Shown in pieces: positions 1 to 8,569 of a stretch of 64,000 nucleotides of DNA. The stretch's first letter is position 1. Every line of letters starts with the position of its first letter. Below the pieces are notes generated by a model, which was not told the DNA's origin, ran no database searches, and saw only the letters and a list, made by a program, of their open reading frames with translations. Source of the DNA: Bacteroides sp. (lineage in GTDB: Bacteria > Bacteroidota > Bacteroidia > Bacteroidales > Muribaculaceae); the NCBI GenBank assembly GCA_014801945.1, contig JAAVDF010000025.1:1-64000 (forward strand). Reading direction: 5' to 3'. Position numbers and translations under genes: made by a program.

Positions 1-1032
1 AGCCAGCTGACCGGCTTGGAAGTTTCGAATGCATCGATGTATGACGGAACAACTGCCGTGGCCGAAGCTATGCTTATGGCAGTCAGCCATGCCCGTAATA
101 AGAACCGTGTGCTTGTATCAGCTACTCTCAACCCCATCTATCGTGAGGTTATCGATACCTACGCTCACTATCATAGTGTGACAGTCGATACAGTTCCTGA
201 AAAAGATGGTGTGACCGATATTGAAGCCATGCGCACGATGCTGGCTGACGGAGATGTGGCCGGAGTAATTGTCGCCACACCGAACTTCTACGGTATTCTT
301 GAAGATTATACCGGCGTAGCCGATATGGTTCATGCGGCGAAAGCCCTTCTCATAATGACTGCTCCCGCATCAGCTCTCGGAGTGATCCGTACGCCGGGAG
401 AGTGGGGGGCTGACATCGCAGCAGGTGAGGCGCAGTCGCTCGGTATGCCTCTCAATTTCGGAGGTCCATATCTCGGTTATATCTGCTCGACCAAAGCTCT
501 GATCCGTAAGTTGCCCGGACGTATTGTCGGTGCTACGACCGATGCTGACGGCCAACGTGTGTTCGTGCTTACACTTCAAGCTCGCGAACAGCATATCCGC
601 CGCGACAAAGCCACTTCCAACATCTGCTCGAATCAAGGATTGATGACTCTATATGCAGCCATATACCTCTCGCTTATGGGAGCGAAAGGTCTGCGTGAAG
701 TAAACGAACTTTCATCAGCAGGTGCCCATTATCTTGCCAAGCGACTTGTTGAAAGCGGAGCGTTCGAGCTTAAATATCCCGACCGCCCCTTCCTCAATGA
801 ATTTGTCGTGCGTTTCAAGGGTGAGGTCAAGCTCGCCGATTTTGTGGAGGTCTGCAACTCATGCGGATGTCTCCCCGGAGTAATGATTTCCGATGACGAA
901 CTTCTCGTCTGTGTTACCGAAACACGCACCAAAGAGGAGATTGACCGCTATGCTTGGCGTGCTGAAACTTTTTCAAAAGCCACTTTGCCTTCGATGAATG
1001 TGGGCGACTTGGCCGATAATATGTCCAACTGA
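1..1032 (+). CDS. gcvPA: Glycine dehydrogenase (decarboxylating) subunit 1, 5' truncated
   Basis: This is the N-terminal-half subunit of the two-gene P-protein, which decarboxylates glycine and passes the aminomethyl group to lipoyl-GcvH. The reading frame is open to base 1, so the start lies outside the window. About 343 residues are visible, and roughly 100 are missing compared with the usual ~440. The stretch NFGGPYLGYI and the motif RRDKATSNICSNQGL are characteristic of the family. The PLP lysine is not expected here but in subunit 2. gcvPB begins 18 bp downstream and lpdA follows, so the three form one operon, presumably with gcvT and gcvH to the left. The listed ORF start at 16 is an internal TTG and should not be used. 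Confidence 0.95.
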   Translation, partial: SQLTGLEVSNASMYDGTTAVAEAMLMAVSHARNKNRVLVSATLNPIYREVIDTYAHYHSVTVDTVPEKDGVTDIEAMRTMLADGDVAGVIVATPNFYGILEDYTGVADMVHAAKALLIMTAPASALGVIRTPGEWGADIAAGEAQSLGMPLNFGGPYLGYICSTKALIRKLPGRIVGATTDADGQRVFVLTLQAREQHIRRDKATSNICSNQGLMTLYAAIYLSLMGAKGLREVNELSSAGAHYLAKRLVESGAFELKYPDRPFLNEFVVRFKGEVKLADFVEVCNSCGCLPGVMISDDELLVCVTETRTKEEIDRYAWRAETFSKATLPSMNVGDLADNMSN

Positions 1033-1049
1033 TCAGATGTCCCGAAAAC

Positions 1050-2531
1050 ATGAATAAGAAATATTACGGAAAAGTAATTTTTGAGCTCTCGCGTCCGGGA
1101 CGTCAGGGCTACAGTCTTCCCGCCAACGGTTGTGAGGATGCGCTTTCATCACTTCCATCCAATCTGCTCCGCGAGACAGCACCCGAACTTCCCGAAGTTG
1201 ATGAGCTGACTACTGTCAGACACTACAATAACATGTCAACCAATAACTTCGGCGTCGATACTGGATTCTATCCCCTTGGATCATGTACGATGAAGTACAA
1301 CCCTAAGATAAATGAGGAAATAGCGTCTCTGCCTGCATTCACGAGTCTGCATCCTTTCCAGCCGTCAGCAACGGTACAGGGAGTACTCGAAGCCTATTAT
1401 ACCCTCCAGACCATGTTGAGCGAGATAGGAGGCATGGCGGAATTTACGCTTAATCCCTACGCCGGAGCACACGGTGAGCTGACAGGTCTGATGGTTATCC
1501 GTGCCTATCACGAGAGCCGTGGTGACGACAAACGTACGAAAGTGATTGTTCCTGATTCTGCGCATGGTACTAATCCGGCTTCTGCAGCCGTAGCAGGGCT
1601 TAAAGTTGTCGAGGTCAAGAGTCTCCCTGACGGCACAGTGGATGTCGAAGCTCTTCGTGCGCTTCTTGACGACACCGTGGCTGCTGTCATGATGACAAAC
1701 CCCAACACTGTCGGCATCTTCGAACATCATATTCCGGAAATTGCCGAGATGGTGCATGCATGTGGCGCACTCCTTTACTATGACGGAGCAAATCTTAATC
1801 CCCTGCTTGGCGTGGCTCGTCCCGGTGACATGGGATTTGATGTCATGCACATAAATCTCCATAAGACCTTCTCGACACCTCACGGTGGCGGTGGCCCCGG
1901 CTCAGGCCCGGTCGGTGTCCGTGCCGGCCTCGAACAATTCCTGCCGAATCCACGTGTGGTGAAGCACAAGCCTGACAGTGGTGATGCAATTTTCCATCTC
2001 GATTTCGGAACGGAAAAAGGCCCGCATGCACTCGGTCGTATTTCGGCATGGCTCGGAAACTTTGCGGTAGAGCTCCGTGCGCTTGCCTATATCCTTTCGC
2101 TCGGACGCGAAGGATTGAAGCTTGCTGGAACGTTGGCTACCCTCAACGCCAACTATATCAAAGAATCACTCCGTGATCTCTACGCTCTTCCGATTGATCG
2201 TGTGTGCAAGCACGAATTTGTCTTCGACGGACTGGCCGACAAGTCAACAGGCGTGACGACGCTCAATGTTGCAAAACGACTGCTTGATCACGGCTTCCAT
2301 GCACCGACTATCTATTTCCCACTGCTCTTCCATGAATCACTCATGATAGAGCCAACGGAAACAGAAAGCAAGGAGACTCTTGATGAATTTATCGAAGTCA
2401 TGCGCGACATTGCCCGTGAGGCAATCGAGACACCTGATGTGGTGAAAAATGCTCCGCTCGAAACACCGATCCGTAAGCCCGATGACACAGCCGCGGCTCT
2501 GAATCCGGTCGTTACTTTTTCAGCACTCTAA
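1050..2531 (+). CDS. gcvPB: Glycine dehydrogenase (decarboxylating) subunit 2
   Basis: PLP-bearing subunit of the split P-protein of the glycine cleavage system. At 493 residues it has the normal subunit length. The Schiff-base lysine is K272 in HINLHKTFSTPHGGGGPG, a nearly invariant motif with the glycine-rich loop just after it. The early motif FYPLGSCTMKYNPKIN is also typical. It lies 18 bp after gcvPA and 14 bp before lpdA on the same strand, so translation of the P and L components is probably coordinated. Nothing in the sequence suggests damage. Confidence 0.97.
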   Translation: MNKKYYGKVIFELSRPGRQGYSLPANGCEDALSSLPSNLLRETAPELPEVDELTTVRHYNNMSTNNFGVDTGFYPLGSCTMKYNPKINEEIASLPAFTSLHPFQPSATVQGVLEAYYTLQTMLSEIGGMAEFTLNPYAGAHGELTGLMVIRAYHESRGDDKRTKVIVPDSAHGTNPASAAVAGLKVVEVKSLPDGTVDVEALRALLDDTVAAVMMTNPNTVGIFEHHIPEIAEMVHACGALLYYDGANLNPLLGVARPGDMGFDVMHINLHKTFSTPHGGGGPGSGPVGVRAGLEQFLPNPRVVKHKPDSGDAIFHLDFGTEKGPHALGRISAWLGNFAVELRALAYILSLGREGLKLAGTLATLNANYIKESLRDLYALPIDRVCKHEFVFDGLADKSTGVTTLNVAKRLLDHGFHAPTIYFPLLFHESLMIEPTETESKETLDEFIEVMRDIAREAIETPDVVKNAPLETPIRKPDDTAAALNPVVTFSAL

Positions 2532-2545
2532 TTCCATCATATATA

Positions 2546-3877
2546 ATGGAAAGATCTGATTTACTTATTATCGGGGCTGGCCCCGGCGGCTATGAAACAG
2601 CCGTCGAGGCTGCTGCCCACGGTAAAACCGTTACGCTTATCGAAAGAGATCTTGCAGGCGGCACTTGTCTCAACCGCGGATGTATCCCGACCAAGGCTCT
2701 GTGTCGTTCAGCTGAAGCAGCAATGACGATTGCCGCTGCCGAAGAGTTCGGTCTGTCGTCGGTCACGGCAACTGTCGATTTCCCAGCTGTAATGGAACGG
2801 AAGAACCGCATAGTTTCAGAGCTTCGTGAGGGTGTCGGAACGCTGCTGAAAACTGTAAATGTCATCAAAGGAGAGGCGCGCTTCAAATCTCCATCAGTTG
2901 TTGAAGTTGACGGCATCGAATACACCGCTCCGGAAATCATTATCGCCACCGGCTCTGCACCGACTCTTCTACCTGTGGAGGGAAAAGAGCTTTGCATGAC
3001 AAGTGACGAAATCCTCTCGCTCGAAAAACTTCCCGCATCGCTATGCGTGATCGGGGGCGGTGTGATCGGTATGGAATTTGCCTCCATATTTGCAGCATTT
3101 GGTGTTGAAGTGACCGTCGTAGAATACTGTAAGGAAATCCTTCCTCCTTTCGACGCTGAGATTGCAAAGCGTCTCAGAATGTCGCTTAAACGTCGTGGCA
3201 TAAACGTCATCACCGGAGCGGAAGTGAAGTCAATAACTGAAGGTCCTGTTGTCCATTATTCGGTAAAAGGGAAGGAAAAGACGGTTGAGGCTGAGACTGT
3301 CCTGATGGCTGTTGGCCGTAAGCCTGTCATCCCTGAGGGGCTGGCTGATGCTGGGGTGGTCATTAACCGTGGAGCTGTCTGTGTCAACGACGATATGAGC
3401 GTCATTTTTGAAGAGGGTCGTGAGCCGTCGGATGTCAGGCTTTATGCCATCGGTGATGTCAACGGTAGATGTATGCTTGCACATGCTGCTGTGATGCATG
3501 GAAAGGTCGCATTAGGGTTGGCCCGCCTTACTGATGTTATTCCCTCCGCTGTCTTTACTTCTCCGGAATGCGCTATGGTAGGACTTACAGAAGAGAAATG
3601 TATTGAACTCGGACGTAATATCCGTATAGGTAAAGCTACTTTCCGTGCCAACGGTAAAGCTTTGGCAATGGGTGAGCCTGAAGGAGTGGCCAAAGTAATT
3701 GTCGATGCTGATACGGATGAGATTCTCGGTTGCCATATATGCGGGGCACATGCGGCTGATCTGGTTCAGGAAGTTGCTACTGCAATGCAGTCAGGGCTTA
3801 AATCATCGGCCATACGCTCTACAGTTCATGCTCACCCGACACTTGGAGAAGTCGTCCTCGCTGCAATGCCGGAATGA
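2546..3877 (+). CDS. lpdA: Dihydrolipoyl dehydrogenase (E3 / L-protein)
   Basis: FAD flavoenzyme that reoxidises dihydrolipoyl groups with NAD+. Visible features are the N-terminal dinucleotide fold GAGPGGYETA, the redox-active disulfide C41-LNRG-C46, a second Rossmann motif VIGGGVIGMEFAS, and the C-terminal catalytic pair H430/E435 in HAHPTLGE. At 443 residues it is slightly short but complete. Its place directly behind gcvPA-gcvPB marks it as the glycine-cleavage L-protein, although one E3 often also serves the 2-oxoacid dehydrogenases. A long inverted-repeat terminator follows 41 bp after the stop. Confidence 0.96.
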   Translation: MERSDLLIIGAGPGGYETAVEAAAHGKTVTLIERDLAGGTCLNRGCIPTKALCRSAEAAMTIAAAEEFGLSSVTATVDFPAVMERKNRIVSELREGVGTLLKTVNVIKGEARFKSPSVVEVDGIEYTAPEIIIATGSAPTLLPVEGKELCMTSDEILSLEKLPASLCVIGGGVIGMEFASIFAAFGVEVTVVEYCKEILPPFDAEIAKRLRMSLKRRGINVITGAEVKSITEGPVVHYSVKGKEKTVEAETVLMAVGRKPVIPEGLADAGVVINRGAVCVNDDMSVIFEEGREPSDVRLYAIGDVNGRCMLAHAAVMHGKVALGLARLTDVIPSAVFTSPECAMVGLTEEKCIELGRNIRIGKATFRANGKALAMGEPEGVAKVIVDADTDEILGCHICGAHAADLVQEVATAMQSGLKSSAIRSTVHAHPTLGEVVLAAMPE

Positions 3878-3918
3878 ACGTAAAACTTGAATTTGTAATA
3901 CGTTTAGATCATTTCAAC

Positions 3919-3975
3919 AGAACAGATGAACCGATTCATTAATTGATAAAATCAATGAATCGGTTCGTCTGTTCT
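3919..3975. terminator. Bidirectional terminator-like inverted repeat between lpdA and the DUF4924 gene
   Basis: Two 22-bp arms (3919-3940 and 3954-3975) are inverted copies with a single difference that still allows a G-U pair in RNA. The loop is 13 nt. It sits between two convergent genes and probably stops both transcripts. It lacks a clean U-run on either side, so its efficiency is uncertain. Confidence 0.65.
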
Positions 3976-3990
3976 TGCAGTGTTATTCTC

Positions 3991-4545
3991 TTACTCGTCG
4001 TCGTGGGGGAAGAGTTTATCCTCACGGTCAAGATGGAAATCTTTTGTCAACAAAGCAATGAATTTTGAGATTTGCGTGATGGCATTCTGTGTCTCAGGGG
4101 AAATCTCCTTGCTCTGCAGACGCAGCATAAGCATACCGTAAAGGGCGTTGAAACATGTTTCGATCTCCCCTGTAGGGTTCTCACCGGCTTTGGCGCGAAG
4201 TTCGACGATGTAGGGGAGGGTTTTGTAAAACTCAGCGGTATATTCAGGGAAACGCGGGTCTTTGAGCAGCGCGAGATGCAAGTCCGTCAATTGAATTATG
4301 ACATTCTTATTGAGCTGAAGGTGTCCGCTTTTCTGCACGTTTTCACGACGCATCATATCAATGAGCGATTCATACCATTCCAGCATCTCTTTTTCCTGAG
4401 CAGGCGCAAGATTGAACTTGTCAATGACGTTGGCCTTTATTTTGTCAAGATCCAAGTCATTGGCACGGATTATATCCTCGATCTGCCACATGTAAAGCAG
4501 ATACTCCGCAATATTTTCTTTATTTTTTTGTGATGCGATATACAT
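3991..4545 (-). CDS. DUF4924 family protein
   Basis: Cytoplasmic, largely helical protein of 184 residues with no signal peptide or membrane segment. It starts MYIASQKNKENIAEYLLYMWQ and carries conserved ITQISKFIALLTKDFHLD near the end, which I recognise as the Bacteroidota-specific DUF4924 family. The function is unknown. It is transcribed alone. A TATTTTTG box on the minus strand at 4582-4589 lies about 37 bp ahead of the ATG and faces away from the menD promoter. The family name rests on recall of the sequence pattern, not on a search. Confidence 0.8.
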   Translation of the reverse strand: MYIASQKNKENIAEYLLYMWQIEDIIRANDLDLDKIKANVIDKFNLAPAQEKEMLEWYESLIDMMRRENVQKSGHLQLNKNVIIQLTDLHLALLKDPRFPEYTAEFYKTLPYIVELRAKAGENPTGEIETCFNALYGMLMLRLQSKEISPETQNAITQISKFIALLTKDFHLDREDKLFPHDDE

Positions 4546-4581
4546 TGATGATTATAATTTTGTTCTGAATAAGTGACTATA

Positions 4582-4640
4582 CAAAAATAACACATTCCGG
4601 CGTAAATTAGTGCACGGTTGCGTCAATATTTGTATTTTTG
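4582..4640. promoter_or_regulatory. Divergent promoter region for the DUF4924 gene and menD
   Basis: Two Bacteroidota-type -7 boxes face outward: TATTTTTG on the minus strand (4582-4589) for the DUF4924 gene, and TATTTTTG on the plus strand (4633-4640) for menD. Neither has a clear TTTG at the -33 distance. The plus-strand box supports the menD start at 4671 rather than at 4638. Confidence 0.55.
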
Positions 4641-4670
4641 CATCAAAAATCAATCCAAATAAGTTTAATC

Positions 4671-6356
4671 ATGCTCACTACCGATAAGCTCTCCTGTAAT
4701 ATTCTTGCCGATCTGCTCGTGGCTCATGGAATAAATCGAGCCGTCCTTTCACCGGGAAGCCGTAACGCTCCTTTAGTGATCGCCCTCACGCGAAGGGAAA
4801 GCCTGCAGACTTCTGTGGTAATTGATGAGCGGTCGGCAGCTTTCATCGCGCTCGGAATGGCTATTCAGAGTGGTGAACCTGTCGCATTGGTGTGTACGAG
4901 CGGTACGGCATTGCTCAATTACGCGCCTGCTGTGGCCGAGGCTTTTTATCGTGGTGTGCCCCTGATTGTTATTTCGGCCGACAGGCCGGAAGAATGGATC
5001 GATCAGGATGATTCGCAGACAATCTGGCAGCAGAATGCACTTGCCCCATACGTTAAACGTAGCTGTGACATTCCGGCTCATACTGATTTCAGCAATGGAG
5101 AGTGGGTATGTAACCGACTCATCAACGACCTGTTGCTTGAGGCCGTCAACGGTAGGAAGGGGCCTGTCCATATTAACATTCGTCTGGATGCTCCGCTCAG
5201 CCGCGTCAACGAATTTCAGCCTGACTGCAGTCGTATTGTACGCATGGTATCACCTTCTGTCGAACTGCCTACTGCTGAAGCCAGAAGAATAGGAGCGACA
5301 ATAGCTTCTCCGCGAAAAGTCCTTATAATAGTTGGATTTCACGAACCCGACGAGAAGCTTAATCGTGCCCTTGCCAAACTTGCGGCTTTGCCTAATGTGG
5401 CGGTGATGACGGAGACCATAGCCAACCTTCACTCGCCCCTGTTTATCAGTCGTATTGATTCCACACTCTGCCGTCTTAAGGACGGTGAGCGTAGAGAGCT
5501 TGCCCCCGACGTTGTCATTACGGCGGGTGGGGCACTTGTCTCCCGTTTCGTAAAGGAGTGGATTCGTTCTCTCTCTGATGTTGAGCACTGGCATGTCGGT
5601 CTTTCGCATACGACCATTGATTGTTTCAAGCATCTCACGCTGCGCATCGAGATGCGTCCATCGGTATTCCTGCGCCAACTTGCTTCAGCACTTCAGATCT
5701 TCAAAGCTCAATCCGACTATGCTGCACGCTGGCGCAAGGTAATGGCTTATGCAGTGGAAGCGCATGATTCCTATATCACCGCCTCTCCGTGGTCAGACAT
5801 GAAAGCATTCTCCTTTATTATTCCTCACATTCCCCCTCGGTGGAATCTGCACCTTTCAAACGGTACACCCATACGCTATGCGCAACTTATGGATTGTTCA
5901 CGCATACACCGCTGTGACTGCAACCGGGGAGTCAGCGGTATTGACGGCTGTAGTTCTACCGCCTTGGGTGCATCCGTAGTCTATAAGGATACTACTTTGC
6001 TTATCACAGGCGACATGAGCTGTCAGTATGATCTCGCTGCTTTCTCGTCACAGCTTGTCAGCCCTAAGTTCAAGGTCATAGTCATCTGTAACGGTGGAGG
6101 AGGCATATTCCGTTTTATCTCATCGACATCATCACTTCCGGAACTGGAAGAATGCTTTGCTGTAGGCACACGTCTGCCTCTCCGACAGATAGCCGAGGGA
6201 TACGGCTTCGCCTATCATGAGGCTCATGATCTTGCCGGATTGCAACGTGAATTTAAGGACTTCGTCGCTGTGGATGATGCACCTGCCTTATTGGCCGTAT
6301 TTACTCCTGCAGAGGAATCGGCTGAAGTTTTGAAGCGATACTTTCAGCAGCAATAA
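4671..6356 (+). CDS. menD: 2-succinyl-5-enolpyruvyl-6-hydroxy-3-cyclohexene-1-carboxylate synthase
   Basis: Thiamine-diphosphate enzyme of menaquinone synthesis, joining isochorismate and 2-oxoglutarate. The N-terminal Pyr domain opens with LSPGSRNAPLVIALTRR. The C-terminal PP domain carries the ThDP/metal motif GDMSCQYDLAAF and a glycine-rich NGGGGIFRFI loop. I chose ATG 4671 (561 residues) because the ORF-track start at 4638 lies inside the -7 promoter box. No other men gene is nearby, so menD is isolated here. Its last 56 bp overlap, tail to tail, the 3' end of the opposite-strand nucleotidyltransferase gene. Confidence 0.93.
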   Translation: MLTTDKLSCNILADLLVAHGINRAVLSPGSRNAPLVIALTRRESLQTSVVIDERSAAFIALGMAIQSGEPVALVCTSGTALLNYAPAVAEAFYRGVPLIVISADRPEEWIDQDDSQTIWQQNALAPYVKRSCDIPAHTDFSNGEWVCNRLINDLLLEAVNGRKGPVHINIRLDAPLSRVNEFQPDCSRIVRMVSPSVELPTAEARRIGATIASPRKVLIIVGFHEPDEKLNRALAKLAALPNVAVMTETIANLHSPLFISRIDSTLCRLKDGERRELAPDVVITAGGALVSRFVKEWIRSLSDVEHWHVGLSHTTIDCFKHLTLRIEMRPSVFLRQLASALQIFKAQSDYAARWRKVMAYAVEAHDSYITASPWSDMKAFSFIIPHIPPRWNLHLSNGTPIRYAQLMDCSRIHRCDCNRGVSGIDGCSSTALGASVVYKDTTLLITGDMSCQYDLAAFSSQLVSPKFKVIVICNGGGGIFRFISSTSSLPELEECFAVGTRLPLRQIAEGYGFAYHEAHDLAGLQREFKDFVAVDDAPALLAVFTPAEESAEVLKRYFQQQ

Positions 6357-7065
6357 GCGAATCAGGTTTCCCTATATCGATCCAGTTATAAGATGTATGC
6401 GGTATGAATCCTTTTATATATAAGGTGGAACATGAATCGGTGTAGAACGGAGTTATTGAAAATTTCGCTTCATTCGTATATTCTTCAAGGACTGCAAAAA
6501 TCTCAGGATTTACTATATGGACTCCACCGAAAGCCAATCGTCGTACGGGCATTGAATTGATATCAGTAAAGGGCGATCGGATCTCACCGGTCCTGATATT
6601 CTCCCAACCGACCATCCTCATGTCAGGATTAAAAAGCAGATAGCGAGAAGTCGGACGCTCACCCACAAGCAGAGTGATCTGCGCATCCGATTCAATATGA
6701 CTACGCAGCATTTCACTGATATCAAAATCTGTCAGGATGTCGGCATTATGAACCAGTATCGGTTCATCGCCCTGTAAAAATTCCCGTGCTTTCAGAAGGC
6801 CACCTCCTGTGTCAAGGAGACAATCGCTTTCATCGCTGATGATTATATTTACTCCGAAGTTGCTGTTTTCAGCAAGATAATTTCTGATGGCGTCGGCATG
6901 ATGATGGATATTCACCACCATATCCCTGATACCGGCAGATTTGAGTTTTAGGATGACACGTTTCAGCATCGGTTCTCCACCGACTTCAACGAGTGCTTTA
7001 GGTTTCCTACGGGTAATATCGCCGAGACGCGTTCCAAGTCCGGCGGCAAAGATCATAGCTTTCAT
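6301..7065 (-). CDS. Sugar-1-phosphate nucleotidyltransferase, MurU-like
   Basis: Member of the NTP-transferase family, 254 residues. The signature AAGLGTRLGDITRRKPKALVE at the N-terminus binds the nucleotide, and VHNADILTDFD holds the metal-binding aspartate. It overlaps the upstream kinase gene by the 4-bp ATGA junction. The pairing of an AmgK-like kinase with a MurU-like uridylyltransferase is the known arrangement for converting N-acetylmuramate to UDP-MurNAc in Pseudomonas, so cell-wall sugar salvage is the best inference. Other sugar-1-phosphate substrates (mannose, glucose) cannot be excluded. The last 18 codons lie antisense to the end of menD. Confidence 0.85.
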   Translation of the reverse strand: MKAMIFAAGLGTRLGDITRRKPKALVEVGGEPMLKRVILKLKSAGIRDMVVNIHHHADAIRNYLAENSNFGVNIIISDESDCLLDTGGGLLKAREFLQGDEPILVHNADILTDFDISEMLRSHIESDAQITLLVGERPTSRYLLFNPDMRMVGWENIRTGEIRSPFTDINSMPVRRLAFGGVHIVNPEIFAVLEEYTNEAKFSITPFYTDSCSTLYIKGFIPHTSYNWIDIGKPDSLIAAESIASKLQPIPLQE

Positions 7066-8453
7066 AGTGACTGATCTATATTCTGTTCACGGTGGATGAG
7101 ATGAACTTTGACGTGGGGATATTTGGCTTTGATATGCTCAGCCATTTTTTGCGCACCATAGACGCTGCGGTGTTGTCCCCCTGTACATCCGAAATTGACT
7201 GAAAGAGAGGTAAAACCGCGACGGTCATAACATTCGACCGACGGATCTACCAATCCATAACAATTCTCAAGAAAACGGATGATCTCACCACGGCTTTCAA
7301 GGAAATCTATAACCGGTCTGTCAAGACCAGTTCTCGGCTTATATTCATCGTAACGTCCGGGGTTTTCCATGCCACGGCAGTCAAAGACAAAACCACCGCC
7401 ATTGCCCGACATATCCTGCGGTATCCCTTTCTTATACGAGAAACTCATGACGGTTACGGTTAGTGAACTTTCATTCCGTCGCGTAGCAGACAGCAAAAGT
7501 TCGCTGGTTACCTTATTTATCATGCGTTCAAGTACTTCTGTCAAGTAGGGATATTCCGCAAAAGGTTCAGCTATTAAGGTTGAGAGATTACCGATAGCAA
7601 GCGGAATGCTTTTCAGGAAGTGGGGCTTGCGCTCGAATTTTCCTCTGAATCCGTAGGCCCCAAGCACTTGGAGATTACGGAGCAGTGAAAATTCACGAAG
7701 ACGCAGACTGAATTTTTCAGGATCAATATCCACGTATCTTGATGCGCTGCAGATGTAGGTCTGAGTCAGCTCCTCACGCAATTCCACCGGAAAACCGGCA
7801 CGGGCCTGAGTGATGAACGACACAAGATCGTATTCGGCCGGTCCGCGACGTCCTCCCTGAAAATCTATGAAATATGGCTGCCCATCCTTGATCATTACAT
7901 TGCGTGACTGGAAATCACGATACATGAATGAACCGGAGGGATTTGCTGAAAGGCGTACAGCCATTTTGCGGAAATCCTCCTCCAATCGCGGTTCGCTATA
8001 TGAAATACCGGTGGTGTTGAGAAAGCAATATTTGAAATAATTGAGATCCCAAAGGATGGCTTGGCTGTCAAATTCACTTACGGGATAGCATTTTGAAAAA
8101 TCCAATCCCTCAGCTCCGGCATACTGAAAATCCGGCAGCAGTGAAATTGTCTTTTTCAGCAGCTCTATCGAAGAGCGTTCGTCAAATAGCAAACGGTCAC
8201 CGAGATCTTCCTGCAAATAAGCCAATGAATCCTCACTGACTGCGAAGATCTCCGGGACAGGAAGTCCCTTGCTCCGGAAATGACGGGCAAGATAGATGAA
8301 TGCATCGTTCTCCTCCTTGCTGCAGCCAATAACACCTACAACTGTAGGACAGCCTTTAAGACGGAAATACTGCCGGTTGCTTCCTGCGGGAGTAAGCCGT
8401 TCGACTTCGGAAGGGGAGACCCCAAACTTTTTTTCGTATAGATCCTTTAGCAT
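7062..8453 (-). CDS. Fusion of AmgK-like sugar kinase and RapZ C-terminal domain
   Basis: Two-domain protein of 463 residues. Residues 1 to about 320 form an aminoglycoside-phosphotransferase-type kinase resembling the MurNAc/GlcNAc anomeric kinase AmgK: N-terminal TPAGSNRQYFRL, catalytic loop Y-R-D180-F-QSR-N185, and metal-binding D197 in IDFQGG. Residues about 329-463 match the C-terminal domain of RapZ, with FDCRGMENPG, RTGLDRPV and GCTGGQHRSVY (C423). In E. coli that domain senses GlcN6P and controls glmS mRNA through small RNAs. The start is ATG 8453, because the listed start at 8474 is a TTG inside the TACTTTTG box at 8472-8479. It is translationally coupled to the MurU-like gene. Confidence 0.88.
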   Translation of the reverse strand: MLKDLYEKKFGVSPSEVERLTPAGSNRQYFRLKGCPTVVGVIGCSKEENDAFIYLARHFRSKGLPVPEIFAVSEDSLAYLQEDLGDRLLFDERSSIELLKKTISLLPDFQYAGAEGLDFSKCYPVSEFDSQAILWDLNYFKYCFLNTTGISYSEPRLEEDFRKMAVRLSANPSGSFMYRDFQSRNVMIKDGQPYFIDFQGGRRGPAEYDLVSFITQARAGFPVELREELTQTYICSASRYVDIDPEKFSLRLREFSLLRNLQVLGAYGFRGKFERKPHFLKSIPLAIGNLSTLIAEPFAEYPYLTEVLERMINKVTSELLLSATRRNESSLTVTVMSFSYKKGIPQDMSGNGGGFVFDCRGMENPGRYDEYKPRTGLDRPVIDFLESRGEIIRFLENCYGLVDPSVECYDRRGFTSLSVNFGCTGGQHRSVYGAQKMAEHIKAKYPHVKVHLIHREQNIDQSL

Positions 8454-8471
8454 TTTCAAATAACGTTTCGG

Positions 8472-8479
8472 CAAAAGTA
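8472..8479 (-). promoter_or_regulatory. -7 box upstream of the kinase-RapZ gene
   Basis: TACTTTTG on the minus strand fits TAnnTTTG and lies 18 bp ahead of the chosen ATG. It decides the start codon, because the longer ORF would begin inside the promoter. Confidence 0.55.
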
Positions 8480-8518
8480 GTCAAAATATCTAATTGAACC
8501 GTACAAGCGATGACAGCT

Positions 8519-8550
8519 TTTGCTTATTTTTATGAAAATATGTAACTTTG
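8519..8550 (+). promoter_or_regulatory. Promoter of the TrmH-family gene
   Basis: TTTG at 8519-8522, a 20-bp spacer, and TAACTTTG at 8543-8550 match the Bacteroidota consensus well. The ATG is 19 bp downstream. This probably also drives radA and trmN6. Confidence 0.65.
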
Positions 8551-8569
8551 ACACTCCTTTAGATAAGAC

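Noticed and set aside
2590-3213. 207-codon minus-strand ORF inside lpdA
   Set aside because: Serine/proline/threonine-rich reverse complement of the flavoenzyme, with no motif.
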